Source: Shimia sp. CNT1-13L.2 (GTDB lineage Bacteria; Pseudomonadota; Alphaproteobacteria; Rhodobacterales; Rhodobacteraceae). Taken from it: 64,000 nucleotides of DNA. The first letter of the stretch is position 1; each line of letters starts with the position of its first letter. The stretch covers positions 172,709 to 236,708 of the forward strand of contig NZ_JANDJO010000005.1 in assembly GCF_024331145.1 (NCBI RefSeq), written 5' to 3'. Shown piece by piece: positions 34,023 through 42,213 of the stretch. The translations under genes and the position numbers were made by a program. The notes under the pieces were generated by a model. It saw only the letters and a list, made by a program, of their open reading frames with translations. It was not told the DNA's origin and searched no databases.

Positions 34023-36209
34023 TTACCTCAGGCGCAACGCGTTGAGCGAGACTGTAATCGAAGAGGACGACATGGCCAAGGCGGCAATCAGCGGCGTCGC
34101 CAAACCGGCAATCGCAAGCGGCACGGCAATCACGTTGTAAACCGTCGCGATCTGGAAGTTCTCCCGGATCCGCTTGGTCGCCTTGCGCGCGGTGTTGAGC
34201 GCATCGGCAATCGGGCTCAGGTCACTGCCCAGCAACACGATATCCGATGCCACCCGCGCCGCATCCAGCGCCGAGGCCGGCGAGATCGACACATGCGCCG
34301 CCGCAAGGGCCGCCGTGTCGTTCAGACCATCGCCCACCATCAGCACATGCTTGCCCTGTTCCGACAGCGCCTGCACCTTCGCGGCCTTGTCTTCCGGCAG
34401 CGCCTCGGCCACCCACTTCTGGATGCCCAGACGATTGGCCAAGGCTTCAACCGCCCCGGTGCTGTCGCCCGAGATCAGCATCACGTCCTTGCCATCCTCC
34501 AGCAACGCCCGAACCGATTCTTCCGCGCCATCCCGCAGCGCATCCGAGAAGGTGAAGGCCCGCGCCGTGTCTTCGCCCATCGACAGGAAGGCAGAGGTCT
34601 GCGCCAGCGGCTGCGCCCCAACCCAGGCCGCCCGCCCAAGGCGCACCAGCTTGCCATGCAACTTGCCCTGCGTCCCGAACCCCGGAACTTCCTCGATGTC
34701 GCTCAACTGGGCCGGTTTGATCCCCGCCTCGCGCGCGGCATCGACCAGCGCCAGCGACAAGGGATGCGATGACCCCATCGCCAACGCCATGGCCACTTCG
34801 ATCTCGCGACGCGGAAACTCCCCAAGGTTGGTCACTTCCGGCGTTCCCGCCGTCAAGGTGCCCGTCTTGTCGAACACCACCGTATCCACCTGCGCCAGCC
34901 GTTCCAGCGCCGTGGAGTGCTTGATCAGCATCCCCTGTTTGAACAACCGCCCCGAGGCCGCCGTCGTCACCGCAGGCACCGCAAGCCCAAGCGCACAGGG
35001 GCAGGTGATGATCAGAACCGCCGCCGCGATGTTCAGCGCGGTGCGCATGTCAAAGGTGTAAAGGAACCAGCCCACGAAGGCCAAGGCCGACAGGATATGC
35101 ACACCGGGCGCATAGAGCTTGGCGGCACTGTCCGCCAAAGAGGTATAGCGCGACCGCCCCGATTCCGCGATCGCCACCAGATCGGCCATGCGATGCAGCG
35201 AGGTTTCCTCGCCCACCGCCGTCGCCCGCACCACAAGCGGCCCGGTCAGGTTCACTTCCCCGGCACTCACGCCAAGCCCCGGCTCGGCATAGACCGGCAG
35301 GGTTTCCCCGGTCAGAAGCGAGCGATCCAGCTCCGACTGGCCTTCGACAATCTCTCCGTCCACCGGCATCCGCCCGCCGGGGCGCACCAGCACAAGGTCG
35401 CCCACCGCCAGTTCGGACACCTGCACGGTGTCTTCCACGCCATCGACCACGCGAATGGCACGCGGCACCTCAAGCGCCGCGAGCTCCTCGGCCGCAGAGC
35501 GCGCCACCGCCCGCGTGCGATAGTCAAGATACCGCCCCGCCAGCAGGAAAAACACCAACGTCAGCGCGGCATCGAAATAGGCGTGCTCCCCCGACAGCAT
35601 GGTCTCCCAAAGCGAGGTCACAACCGCCAGCACGATGGCCAGCACAATCGGTACATCCATGTTCAGGCGCTTGTTCTTAAGCGCCGACCAGGCATTCACG
35701 TAAAACGGCTTGCCCGAAAACACGATGGTCGGCAGGGCAATCGCCGCCGAAATCCAGTGGAACATGTCCCGCGTTGCCGCCTCGGCGCCAGACCAGACCG
35801 AGACCGACAAAAGCATCACGTTCATCGAGGCAAACCCGGCCACCGCCAGACGCATCAGCAGGTCACGCCCCGCCTTGTCCGACGCCGTCGCCGAAAGCGT
35901 CCCCGCATCCAGCTCGTGCGCCTCGTAACCGATCCCCTCCAGCACCTTCACAAGGTCCTGTGCCGTCACATCCGCCTCGGCCTCAACCGTCGCCCGCTTC
36001 AACGTCAGGTTCACCCGCGCCGATTTCACACCGGGTTGGCGATGCAACTCGCGTTCAACCGCCGAGATACAGGCCGCGCAGTGAATGGTCGGCAGTGAAA
36101 GGGCAAGGCGGGCCTCTTCATGGGCCTCCTGCTCGGCCAGCGACTCTGCGGCAGGCGCAGCAACGCAGGCAGGGCAGGCCGAAGTTCCGGGGCGCATGGC
36201 AGCGGTCAT
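34023..36209 (-). CDS. ccoI: Copper-translocating P-type ATPase for cbb3 assembly
   Basis: A 728-residue P1B-type ATPase in the inner membrane that exports copper for insertion into cbb3 oxidase. It has an N-terminal cysteine-rich stretch (ACPAC), an HMA domain with C44-A-A-C47, eight predicted helices, the actuator LLTGET, the intramembrane CPC (ITCPCALGLAVP, about residue 405), phosphorylation site DKTGTLT (about 447), the SHPLS motif and GDGLNDTAAL. Member of ccoGHIS; 4 bp from ccoH. The helix-8 MSSSS pattern fits FixI/CopA2. Confidence 0.95.
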   Translation of the reverse strand: MTAAMRPGTSACPACVAAPAAESLAEQEAHEEARLALSLPTIHCAACISAVERELHRQPGVKSARVNLTLKRATVEAEADVTAQDLVKVLEGIGYEAHELDAGTLSATASDKAGRDLLMRLAVAGFASMNVMLLSVSVWSGAEAATRDMFHWISAAIALPTIVFSGKPFYVNAWSALKNKRLNMDVPIVLAIVLAVVTSLWETMLSGEHAYFDAALTLVFFLLAGRYLDYRTRAVARSAAEELAALEVPRAIRVVDGVEDTVQVSELAVGDLVLVRPGGRMPVDGEIVEGQSELDRSLLTGETLPVYAEPGLGVSAGEVNLTGPLVVRATAVGEETSLHRMADLVAIAESGRSRYTSLADSAAKLYAPGVHILSALAFVGWFLYTFDMRTALNIAAAVLIITCPCALGLAVPAVTTAASGRLFKQGMLIKHSTALERLAQVDTVVFDKTGTLTAGTPEVTNLGEFPRREIEVAMALAMGSSHPLSLALVDAAREAGIKPAQLSDIEEVPGFGTQGKLHGKLVRLGRAAWVGAQPLAQTSAFLSMGEDTARAFTFSDALRDGAEESVRALLEDGKDVMLISGDSTGAVEALANRLGIQKWVAEALPEDKAAKVQALSEQGKHVLMVGDGLNDTAALAAAHVSISPASALDAARVASDIVLLGSDLSPIADALNTARKATKRIRENFQIATVYNVIAVPLAIAGLATPLIAALAMSSSSITVSLNALRLR

Positions 36210-36213
36210 GAAC

Positions 36214-36675
36214 TTACTCCGTCACGTAGAGAACAACCCGCTGGCTGAACTCGGTCCCGTCTTTGGCAACAGCCTTCATCCGGATGTTCCAGTTGCCCTT
36301 CTCAATCGCCATCGGCGCCACATAGGCGGTGCCGTCGAATTTGAACTCGGGAACAACATCATCCTTCACATGGGTCGCCCGCCCCAGCACCGCATCCAAC
36401 TCGCGGGCCTCTACCGGACGGCCGTTGATGTCCGAGATCTGAAGGATCAAAAGCCCGCCGGTGTGCCGCGCCGCAACTTTCCAGCCCAGCGATTCCTGCG
36501 CATCACGACGGTCGTCAAACTCCTGGCTGGCCACGTAGGAATTCTTGACCTCAAGACCGGGGAAGGTCCTGACAGCCGAAACTGCCAGGAGGACATTTAC
36601 CCCGATGATCACACCAAACGCGCCGACAAAGATCATGGCGGCATGTTTGCCGGTGAATTTACGTTCTGAACTCAT
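36214..36675 (-). CDS. ccoH: Cbb3 oxidase assembly protein CcoH (FixH)
   Basis: A 153-residue membrane-anchored FixH-family protein: one N-terminal helix (about residues 12-32, AAMIFVGAFGVIIGVNVLLA) and a periplasmic domain beginning FPGLEVKNSYVASQEFDDRR and containing GNWNIRMKAVAKDG. CcoH interacts with the cbb3 complex during assembly. Its ATG overlaps the last base of ccoG, indicating coupled translation. Confidence 0.93.
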   Translation of the reverse strand: MSSERKFTGKHAAMIFVGAFGVIIGVNVLLAVSAVRTFPGLEVKNSYVASQEFDDRRDAQESLGWKVAARHTGGLLILQISDINGRPVEARELDAVLGRATHVKDDVVPEFKFDGTAYVAPMAIEKGNWNIRMKAVAKDGTEFSQRVVLYVTE

Positions 36676-38117
36676 CAGTTGGCCTTCCCGTTAAACACCG
36701 TGTCCTTATACACGCGATCACCGTTCAGCGCATCTTCAACCCAGAAGCGGAAATCAGTGGCTTCACCGTTCGCCGGAAGCGACCCTTTCGGCGCCAGAAC
36801 ATAGACACGTTGCAGCTTCATCGTATCCGCCGGAACCGTCACGGTCTCATAAGGCGTGCCTTCCAGATCGATACGCAGGGTCGGATCCCCCTTGACCGAG
36901 ATGCGGAACGGACGGTCCTCGCCATGCTTGTTGCGCAGACGGATCTCATAGGTGTTGCGGATCGTCCCATCCGACAGCGTCACGAAGGTCGGGTTCCGAA
37001 CCGGCGCAACCGTCATGTCGATATCGGTCCGCAGGAACAGGGCCACCACCAGCAGGACGCCCACCAGCGACCACAACGTGGTGTAAAGGATCGTGCGCGG
37101 ACGCAGGAAGTGGTGCTTCCAGATGCTGCGCGGTGCGTTGCCAGCGGTCTCCCAGGCCTCGTCACCAACGGCAAGATAATCGATCAGGCCACGCGGCTTG
37201 CCGATCTTGTCCATGATCTCGTCGCAGGCATCGATACACAGCGCACAGGTGATGCACTCCAGCTGCTGACCATCACGAATGTCGATACCCACCGGGCAGA
37301 CGTTCACACAGGCCATGCAGTTGATGCAATCACCCTGCGTTTCGCCGTCACGCACCTCTTGCGATCCCTTGCGCGGCTCGCCGCGCCAGTCGCGGTACCC
37401 GACGGTCAGGGTGTCTTCGTCCATCATCGCCGCCTGGATACGCGGCCACGGGCAGGCGTAGATACAGATCTGTTCACGCGCGATGGCCCCAAAGAATACC
37501 GTGGTGAAGGTCATGACCGCGATGGTGGTATAGGCAATCGGGTGCGCCGTTCCCTTGAACAGGTCCACCATCAGCGTCGGCGCATCTGTGAAATAGAACA
37601 CCCAGGCCCCACCGGTCGCCAGGGCGATCAGAATCCAGCTCAGGTATTTGATCATCCGCAGGCGGAACTTGCGGAGGTCCCATTTTTTCTGACGATGCAG
37701 ACGCAGGCGCGCGTTGCGGTCCCCTTCGATCCATCGCTCCACGAGGATGAAAAGATCGGTCCACACGGTCTGCGGACAGGCATAACCACACCACACACGC
37801 CCAAGTGCCGAGGTGAACAGGAACAGGCCAAGACCTGCCATCACCAGCAAACCCGCAACGAAATAGAATTCGTGCGGCCAAATCTCGATCATGAAGAAAA
37901 AGAAGCGGCGGTTGCCAAGGTCCAGCAGAACTGCCTGATCCGGCAAACTCGGGCCGCGGTCCCAACGGATCCACGGCGTCAGGTAATAGATGCCCAGCAT
38001 GACGGCCATCAGATACCATTTCAGGTTACGAAACTTGCCTTTGACCCGCTTCGGGAAAATCGGCTCTCGGGCAGCGTAAAGGCCAGGTTCTTGATCAGTA
38101 GTGCTCACTGGAATCAC
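36675..38117 (-). CDS. ccoG: Cytochrome oxidase accessory protein CcoG (RdxA/FixG)
   Basis: A 480-residue polytopic ferredoxin-like membrane protein proposed to reduce copper for cbb3 oxidase assembly. Features: N-terminal helices, RVWCGYACPQTVWTDLF (about 105-120), two 4Fe-4S motifs in CINCMACVNVCPVGIDIR and CITCALCIDACDEIMDK, then a C-terminal helix and Ig-like domain with TYEIRLRNKHGEDRPF. The start is uncertain: GTG 38117 or GTG 38108; no clear SD. An FnrL-type box lies about 61 bp upstream. Confidence 0.94.
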   Translation of the reverse strand: MIPVSTTDQEPGLYAAREPIFPKRVKGKFRNLKWYLMAVMLGIYYLTPWIRWDRGPSLPDQAVLLDLGNRRFFFFMIEIWPHEFYFVAGLLVMAGLGLFLFTSALGRVWCGYACPQTVWTDLFILVERWIEGDRNARLRLHRQKKWDLRKFRLRMIKYLSWILIALATGGAWVFYFTDAPTLMVDLFKGTAHPIAYTTIAVMTFTTVFFGAIAREQICIYACPWPRIQAAMMDEDTLTVGYRDWRGEPRKGSQEVRDGETQGDCINCMACVNVCPVGIDIRDGQQLECITCALCIDACDEIMDKIGKPRGLIDYLAVGDEAWETAGNAPRSIWKHHFLRPRTILYTTLWSLVGVLLVVALFLRTDIDMTVAPVRNPTFVTLSDGTIRNTYEIRLRNKHGEDRPFRISVKGDPTLRIDLEGTPYETVTVPADTMKLQRVYVLAPKGSLPANGEATDFRFWVEDALNGDRVYKDTVFNGKAN

Positions 38118-38171
38118 TCGCGCATAGGGAATTCTCTGATGTTCTTTTGGCCTCTGAAGCCGTTCGGAACT

Positions 38172-38185
38172 TTGATATGGGTCAA
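38172..38185. promoter_or_regulatory. FnrL-type box upstream of ccoG
   Basis: TTGATATGGGTCAA matches TTGAY-N4-RTCAA. Centre about 61 bp from the ccoG start. A class II promoter (box at -41.5) would leave a leader of about 20 nt for ccoG. Confidence 0.8.
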
Positions 38186-38301
38186 ATATTGTATTAAAAA
38201 TGTAGCTTTAAACGCGGCCATCCGCCACGGCTCACAAAAACAGGAACTGCGCCGCACACACCTTGCGACCGCCGTTTCAGGTGCTATATCGGAGAGGAAT
38301 G

Positions 38302-38349
38302 AGTGCCGGCTTTCCAGGAAACGCGCGAACAGGACGGAAAGCCGGCACT
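38302..38349 (+). ncRNA. Hairpin with conserved 20-nt loop, copy 1
   Basis: A perfect 14-bp stem (AGTGCCGGCTTTCC with GGAAAGCCGGCACT) encloses the loop AGGAAACGCGCGAACAGGAC. On the plus strand TTTTGCTCC follows the stem, so it could be the terminator of a short transcript. It lies in the 413-bp gap between ccoG and the DUF2270 gene. The loop is 18/20 identical to that at 42128-42169 while the stems are unrelated. Confidence 0.55.
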
Positions 38350-38455
38350 TTTGCTCCACGCCAAAATGCCGCGGGCAACTTTCAGGTCCATTCCGTGAGT
38401 ACGGCCAAAGGACCAATTTCTTCCCTCACTCTCACCGATTCCCGCCTTACGGCCT

Positions 38456-38469
38456 TTGACCCAGATCAA
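38456..38469. promoter_or_regulatory. FnrL-type box upstream of the DUF2270 gene
   Basis: TTGACCCAGATCAA matches TTGAY-N4-RTCAA. Its centre is about 67 bp before the proposed ATT start at 38530. Confidence 0.72.
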
Positions 38470-38529
38470 ACTGCGTGCATTATCCTTGTCAGGGAGCGGG
38501 AAAAATCATCTTGAAGTGGAGGCAGGACG

Positions 38530-39204
38530 ATTTCCCAAGAAGAAAGCGAGCGCAAGTCGCTCAACGCCGCCGAGATCGGGGCCGTGGCCCACCTTTACCG
38601 CGGCGAAGTCTATCGCAGCACCATCTGGCGCACCCGGTTGGACACGACCACGAACTGGGCCGTTGTCACCCTTGGTGTGGCCCTGTCGATTTCCTTTGCA
38701 TCACCTGACGCCTCTCCCCTGCCCCTCGTGCTGGTGGGCGTCCTGATCATCTTCTTCCTGATGCTCGAAGCCCGCCGCTACCGTTATTTCAACGTCTGGC
38801 GTGCAAGGGCGCGGTGGCTGGAAACCCACTTCTACGCCCCCATGCTGTATGACGGGGATCTTCACCTCGAGGAAAACTGGCAGAAGGTTCTCGCCAACGA
38901 CTACATGCGCCCCAAATACCACGTGCCCTACATGGTCGCCGTCGGACGCCGCATCCGCCGCAACTACCTCTGGATTCTGCTGATCCAGTCCCTCGCCTTC
39001 GCCGGCAAGATCGCCGTTCACCCCACCGCCGTGCAATCCTGGGACGAAGCCTTCCGCCGCGCCGATGTTGGCCCGCTTCCCGGCGAGGTGATCATCGGTT
39101 TCGGAACCGTCTACATGATTGCCTGGATCTTCCTCGCCTTCTGGAGCGATCGCGACGACGCCCGCCGCGCCCGCGCCCGCAAAACCGAAAGCGCAATGGG
39201 TTAA
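38530..39204 (+). CDS. DUF2270 membrane protein, probable ATT start
   Basis: A DUF2270-like protein of 224 residues if started at ATT 38530. GGAGG ends 7 nt before that ATT, and the residues that follow (ISQEESERKSLNAAEIGAV) lead into AHLYRGEVYRSTIWRTRLD as I recall for this family. The only standard start in frame downstream of the stop at 38512 that keeps the conserved core is GTG 38584, which has no SD and would cut the AAEIGA part. It has about four TM segments: two after DTTTNWAVVTLGVAL and two in the C-terminal half (NYLWILLIQSLAFAGKI; GTVYMIAWIFLAFW). Function unknown; an FnrL-type box precedes it. Confidence 0.75.
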   Translation: MSQEESERKSLNAAEIGAVAHLYRGEVYRSTIWRTRLDTTTNWAVVTLGVALSISFASPDASPLPLVLVGVLIIFFLMLEARRYRYFNVWRARARWLETHFYAPMLYDGDLHLEENWQKVLANDYMRPKYHVPYMVAVGRRIRRNYLWILLIQSLAFAGKIAVHPTAVQSWDEAFRRADVGPLPGEVIIGFGTVYMIAWIFLAFWSDRDDARRARARKTESAMG

Positions 39205-40082
39205 CGTTCACTCCGGGCCTGCCTCAGAACCCAGGCCCGGAATGCCTTGGCCGCCGGCCTCAGCGCGGCCGGGTTGCTGACCACGTGATAGCCCTTCTCG
39301 AACGCCCCCTCAAACAGCTGCACCAGCCGCCCCGCCGCCAGATCATCCTCGACCCAGATCCGCGTACTGACTGCAACCCCCTGTGCATTGCGCGCCGCGT
39401 GCTGCAACAGGTTGCCGGGCAGATGGATCATGCCCCCTTTCGTGGCGCCCTCAGCCACTCCGTTCTCTTCCAGCCAGAGACTTGCTTCCGAGGTGCCCAA
39501 CTCCTGCAACCAGGGCAGGTCGGCAAGGTCCAAGGCACTTTCCACCTTCCGGTCCCCGATCAACTCAGGCGCCGCCACCACGGCAATCGGCGTATGTACC
39601 AGTTCCTGCGCCTCCAGCCCCGGCCAGTTCCCGTCGCCATAGCGAATACACAGATCAATGCCGCCCGGTCTCGGATCGGTCAGCGCCGGGTTCGGATCAA
39701 TCATGATATCGATCTCGGGATGCTTGGCGCGAAACGCAGGCAGCCGGTGCACCAGCCAGTTCGAGGCAAACTGCGGTGTTGTCGCCACGTGCAGGGGGCG
39801 CACCCCCTCCTGCATCGTCAGCTCCTCAACCCGCTCCGCGATCGTCGTGAACCCATCCAGCAGGGCATCCGCAAGGCGACGTCCTTCAACCGTCAGGACG
39901 GCAGACCGCCCCGCACGATCCAAAAGTTGCACGCCTAGATGCGCCTCCAGATTGCGGATCTGCTGGCTGATGGCCGCGTGGCTGACGTTCAGCCCCGCCC
40001 CTGCGGCCTGAACCGATCCCTGCTCGGCAAAGGCGGCAAAGGCACGAAGCGCGCTCATCGGGGGCAGTCTCGTCCAGTCCAT
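39201..40082 (-). CDS. LysR-family regulator, GcvA-like
   Basis: A 293-residue LTTR starting MDWTRLPPMSALRAFAAFAEQGSVQAAGAGLNVSHAAISQQIRNLE, the GcvA-type opening with HTH, and an effector domain with WLEENG and RYGDGNWPG segments. Start ATG 40082 chosen over the frame to 40145 because family proteins start just before LPPxxALRAFxA. Its stop codon overlaps the stop of the DUF2270 gene in a TTAA palindrome. Divergent from the small ORF at 40183, which it may control. Confidence 0.87.
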   Translation of the reverse strand: MDWTRLPPMSALRAFAAFAEQGSVQAAGAGLNVSHAAISQQIRNLEAHLGVQLLDRAGRSAVLTVEGRRLADALLDGFTTIAERVEELTMQEGVRPLHVATTPQFASNWLVHRLPAFRAKHPEIDIMIDPNPALTDPRPGGIDLCIRYGDGNWPGLEAQELVHTPIAVVAAPELIGDRKVESALDLADLPWLQELGTSEASLWLEENGVAEGATKGGMIHLPGNLLQHAARNAQGVAVSTRIWVEDDLAAGRLVQLFEGAFEKGYHVVSNPAALRPAAKAFRAWVLRQARSER

Positions 40083-40182
40083 ATGTAATTTATACTGACA
40101 TGTTGATTTCATTCCTGAGTCGCAGCTTCGCGCCTGAAACGCCATATTTCAAGACAGAAGCGAACCACCAAAGGAGGCTGAC

Positions 40183-40287
40183 ATGCTATTTCTACTTTCA
40201 GATGTCTTCAACATCGCAACCCGCCAATCCCCCCTCGGCCAGCTGCCGCCCAAACCGCAAACGCGCAGCACCGGCAAGAAAGGCTGA
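40183..40287 (+). CDS. Small 34-residue ORF with strong ribosome binding site
   Basis: ATG 40183 is preceded by AAAGGAGG with 5-nt spacing, an ideal SD. It encodes MLFLLSDVFNIATRQSPLGQ followed by LPPKPQTRSTGKKG: a short hydrophobic start and a basic, proline-rich end. It diverges from a LysR gene with 100 bp between. I recognise no family. It could be a real small protein, a leader peptide, or the remaining 5' end of a gene cut by the adjacent transposase remnant; the basic C-terminus right before the remnant makes the last option possible. Confidence 0.5.
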   Translation: MLFLLSDVFNIATRQSPLGQLPPKPQTRSTGKKG

Positions 40288-40386
40288 TGGCCCAAAAAGA
40301 ATATGCGATGTCTGCATAGCGTGTTGGTTGGTTCCGATTTGAAGGATTAGGCCAATATCGCCTCTGAACGACAGATCAGAGGCGCG

Positions 40387-40730
40387 ATGCAAAAGAAATC
40401 CTTCGACAGAATCCTGAAAGGGCTTCGCGGCCTTACATCTGATCAAGCTGCAGCGCTCTGTTCAGATGGTTTTTCTGCGTATGACAAGTTTGCCAAGGCC
40501 ACTGGCTTTCGCATTTCGTGCTCGGCACCAAACCCGGCACTCGCAAGATCCAGCAGAGCTTTCACATACAAAACGTGAACGCTTTGCATTCGCGCTTAAA
40601 GGCCTTCCTTCGCCCCTTTAAGGGGCCAGCCAAGAAATATCTCGACGGCTATGTGGATTGGTGTTTTGCTCGCGAGAATATGGAAGTTGATTGTGCACTT
40701 AGCCGCTTGCTGGATTGCGCCAGACCATAA
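40387..40730 (+). pseudogene. IS1595-type transposase fragment, frameshifted
   Basis: Two frames together give the C-terminal part of an IS1595-family transposase. Frame 1 (from 40387) reads GLRGLTSDQAAALCSDGFSA and YDKFAKATGF; after a frame change around 40520, frame 3 reads FHIQNVNALHSRLKAFLRPF, KYLDGYVDWCFARENM. SDGFSAY and HIQNVNALHSR resemble the second and last catalytic blocks of this family. The N-terminal zinc-binding part is missing and I see no inverted repeats, so it is a dead remnant. Base composition is poorer in GC than the neighbouring genes. Confidence 0.8.
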
Positions 40731-41370
40731 GCGCAAAATGTTTTGATACCCCAACGTAGTTGGGAAGCGCGATCTGATGATTGAATCCATCGTATAGAGC
40801 AACGTTGATCGATGCAGATGAGCCCATGGCTCCAGACAGACGGGGCTGCCCATAATCTTTGACGCCCTCTTCCAAGGCCTGCTTCTGATATTCAGTAGTT
40901 CCTGAACGCTCGAGCTTACCCGGAAATGGCAGAGCAATGGCAATTCCATCTAATCCGGCTTTCTCAACCAGAGCCTTCAAAGATACGAGCAAGGGAGAGA
41001 GTTCCAGGACCAGTGATTGGTGGCCCGCTCCAGCTGTTAGAAGCATGCGGCAAACGTATAGCCAACTGCCAGCCGGGTCATGTGAAATCCCAGATCCGTC
41101 TCTGGTAGCTGTAGTCCAATCGTGTGTTGTCAAGGCAACGCGGGGCTGGAGACGTATGGCGTTCGCATACCCGATAATGCGCCCTCCCTTTTCACTTACA
41201 AAAGCTCCTTGGGGAAATCTATCGAAGCATGCGTTGACAGTGGCACCTGAATGCTCCGGATGAACAAAGGCAACGCTCCGTTGACCAAGAGTGTCCACTC
41301 CTGGGTTATCCTGCAGTTCCACGATGGCATTCAAGTCATCATGGATAACCGTTCGCGCAGACATTGTCAC
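40699..41370 (-). CDS. Probable GNAT-like acetyltransferase, possibly decayed
   Basis: A 223-residue protein with weak resemblance to GNAT N-acetyltransferases: AFVSEKGGRIIGYANAIRLQ in the N-terminal half, GSWLYVCRML where strand 4 should be, and LYDGFNHQIALPNYVGVSKHFALMVWRNP at the end, which matches the closing segment of one GNAT group. The acetyl-CoA loop (RGxGxG) is not visible, so it may be inactive. Start GTG 41370 is supported by AGGAGG 8 nt upstream. Its 3' end overlaps the transposase fragment, and GC is lower than the surroundings: likely acquired DNA. Confidence 0.55.
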   Translation of the reverse strand: MTMSARTVIHDDLNAIVELQDNPGVDTLGQRSVAFVHPEHSGATVNACFDRFPQGAFVSEKGGRIIGYANAIRLQPRVALTTHDWTTATRDGSGISHDPAGSWLYVCRMLLTAGAGHQSLVLELSPLLVSLKALVEKAGLDGIAIALPFPGKLERSGTTEYQKQALEEGVKDYGQPRLSGAMGSSASINVALYDGFNHQIALPNYVGVSKHFALMVWRNPASG

Positions 41371-41488
41371 AAATGGACCCTCCTGAGTAGAAGTTGAATA
41401 TATTAAGCGAAATCAAAGGATCAACTCTACAATTTCAAGTGCACGCAACACTTAGCCAACACGCAGTGCAGACATCGATAAAGAATAA

Positions 41489-41508
41489 GCCCGCCTGGAA
41501 GGGCGGGC
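41489..41508 (-). terminator. Hairpin downstream of the secreted protein gene
   Basis: GCCCGCC...GGCGGGC, 7-bp stem; on the minus strand it is followed by TTATTCTTT. Together with the hairpin at 41531 it likely ends the 42008-41613 transcript. Confidence 0.65.
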
Positions 41509-41530
41509 ATGATTCAAACTTGAAATTCCC

Positions 41531-41554
41531 GGCACCCCTGTAGGGTCGGGTGCC
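41531..41554 (-). terminator. Second hairpin downstream of the secreted protein gene
   Basis: GGCACCC at 41531-41537 pairs with GGGTGCC at 41548-41554 around a 10-nt loop; no T-tract of its own. Confidence 0.4.
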
Positions 41555-41612
41555 GATGCCCCCCTCCTACACCTGCTGTACGACACAAATGTGACAGATC
41601 CCGAAAGCGGCC

Positions 41613-42008
41613 TTACCCGGCCCCTTCGTAGACGTTCACGTGGGGGATCCGCCCACCGCTGCCAAAGATGCGGACGAACACGTAATGCCCGCGCCCGCTC
41701 ATCACGTCCTCGAAAATGTAACGCGCCACCGGCTGTCCCGCCCGATAATAGGCCGGCAGGTTGGCACGCAGGTCCCGACGGTGAAAGAACGGATCATTCC
41801 CGTCATAGTCATCCCGCTTGCCAAAACGGTGGAAATTGGCCCGATCCTGGGCCAGCACCGCCCCGAAGGTGGTCAAGGGCGTGCCGCTTGAATTGACAAT
41901 ATCCCGTGGACCAAGCCAGGTCAGGTATTCGCCCATCAACTGCTGGGCTTGGGCGGGTGAGGCGTTCAGGCCGACAACACACGCCAGCGCCGCGAAAATT
42001 CGAAACAT
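41613..42008 (-). CDS. Small secreted protein, unknown function
   Basis: A 131-residue exported protein with a Sec signal (MFRIFAALACVVGLNASPAQA, cleavage after AQA). The mature part reads QQLMGEYLTWLGPRDIVNSS, then RDDYDGNDPFFHRRDLRAN and ends YVFVRIFGSGGRIPHVNVYEGAG. I recognise no named family. Start ATG 42008 with AAAGGAT upstream; the longer frame to 42185 would run across the hairpin at 42128. It lies directly downstream of ccoP on the same strand but behind a terminator, so probably separate. Confidence 0.75.
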   Translation of the reverse strand: MFRIFAALACVVGLNASPAQAQQLMGEYLTWLGPRDIVNSSGTPLTTFGAVLAQDRANFHRFGKRDDYDGNDPFFHRRDLRANLPAYYRAGQPVARYIFEDVMSGRGHYVFVRIFGSGGRIPHVNVYEGAG

Positions 42009-42127
42009 GAAATATCCTTTCGGCAATCCGGCCCGACACAGGGGCCATTCCGCCACCAGTCTATGAAACGTCTCCTCCTGCGTCACCCTGCAAGGCGCCA
42101 TGAAATTCGGCCTTGCCAAAAAAGAAA

Positions 42128-42169
42128 CGCCAGCCCCCGGGAAACGCGCGAACATGACGGGGACTGGCG
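42128..42169 (-). terminator. ccoNOQP terminator; hairpin with conserved 20-nt loop, copy 2
   Basis: CGCCAGcCCCC pairs with GGGGaCTGGCG (one mismatch) around the plus-strand loop GGGAAACGCGCGAACATGAC. On the minus strand the stem is followed by TTTCTTTTTTGG, so it is a good intrinsic terminator 45 bp after ccoP. The 20-nt loop is unusually long for a terminator and nearly identical to that at 38316-38335. Confidence 0.75.
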
Positions 42170-42213
42170 CTTGAGCCGGGGGCAAATCCTGCCCCCGGAT
42201 ATGTCAGGATGGC

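Noticed and set aside
36810-38459. 549-codon open frame opposite ccoG
   Set aside because: Antisense shadow; crosses the ccoG promoter region and has no family features.
38299-38514. Short plus-strand ORF opening MSAGFPGNARTGRK after GGAGAGG
   Set aside because: Although an SD-like GGAGAGG precedes the ATG, the coding sequence runs straight through the 14-bp hairpin and the FnrL-type box, so the hairpin explanation is preferred; it could be revisited with ribosome profiling.
39201-39204. Convergent stop codons overlapping in TTAA
   Set aside because: Real, but a simple consequence of tight gene packing and not in itself a signal.
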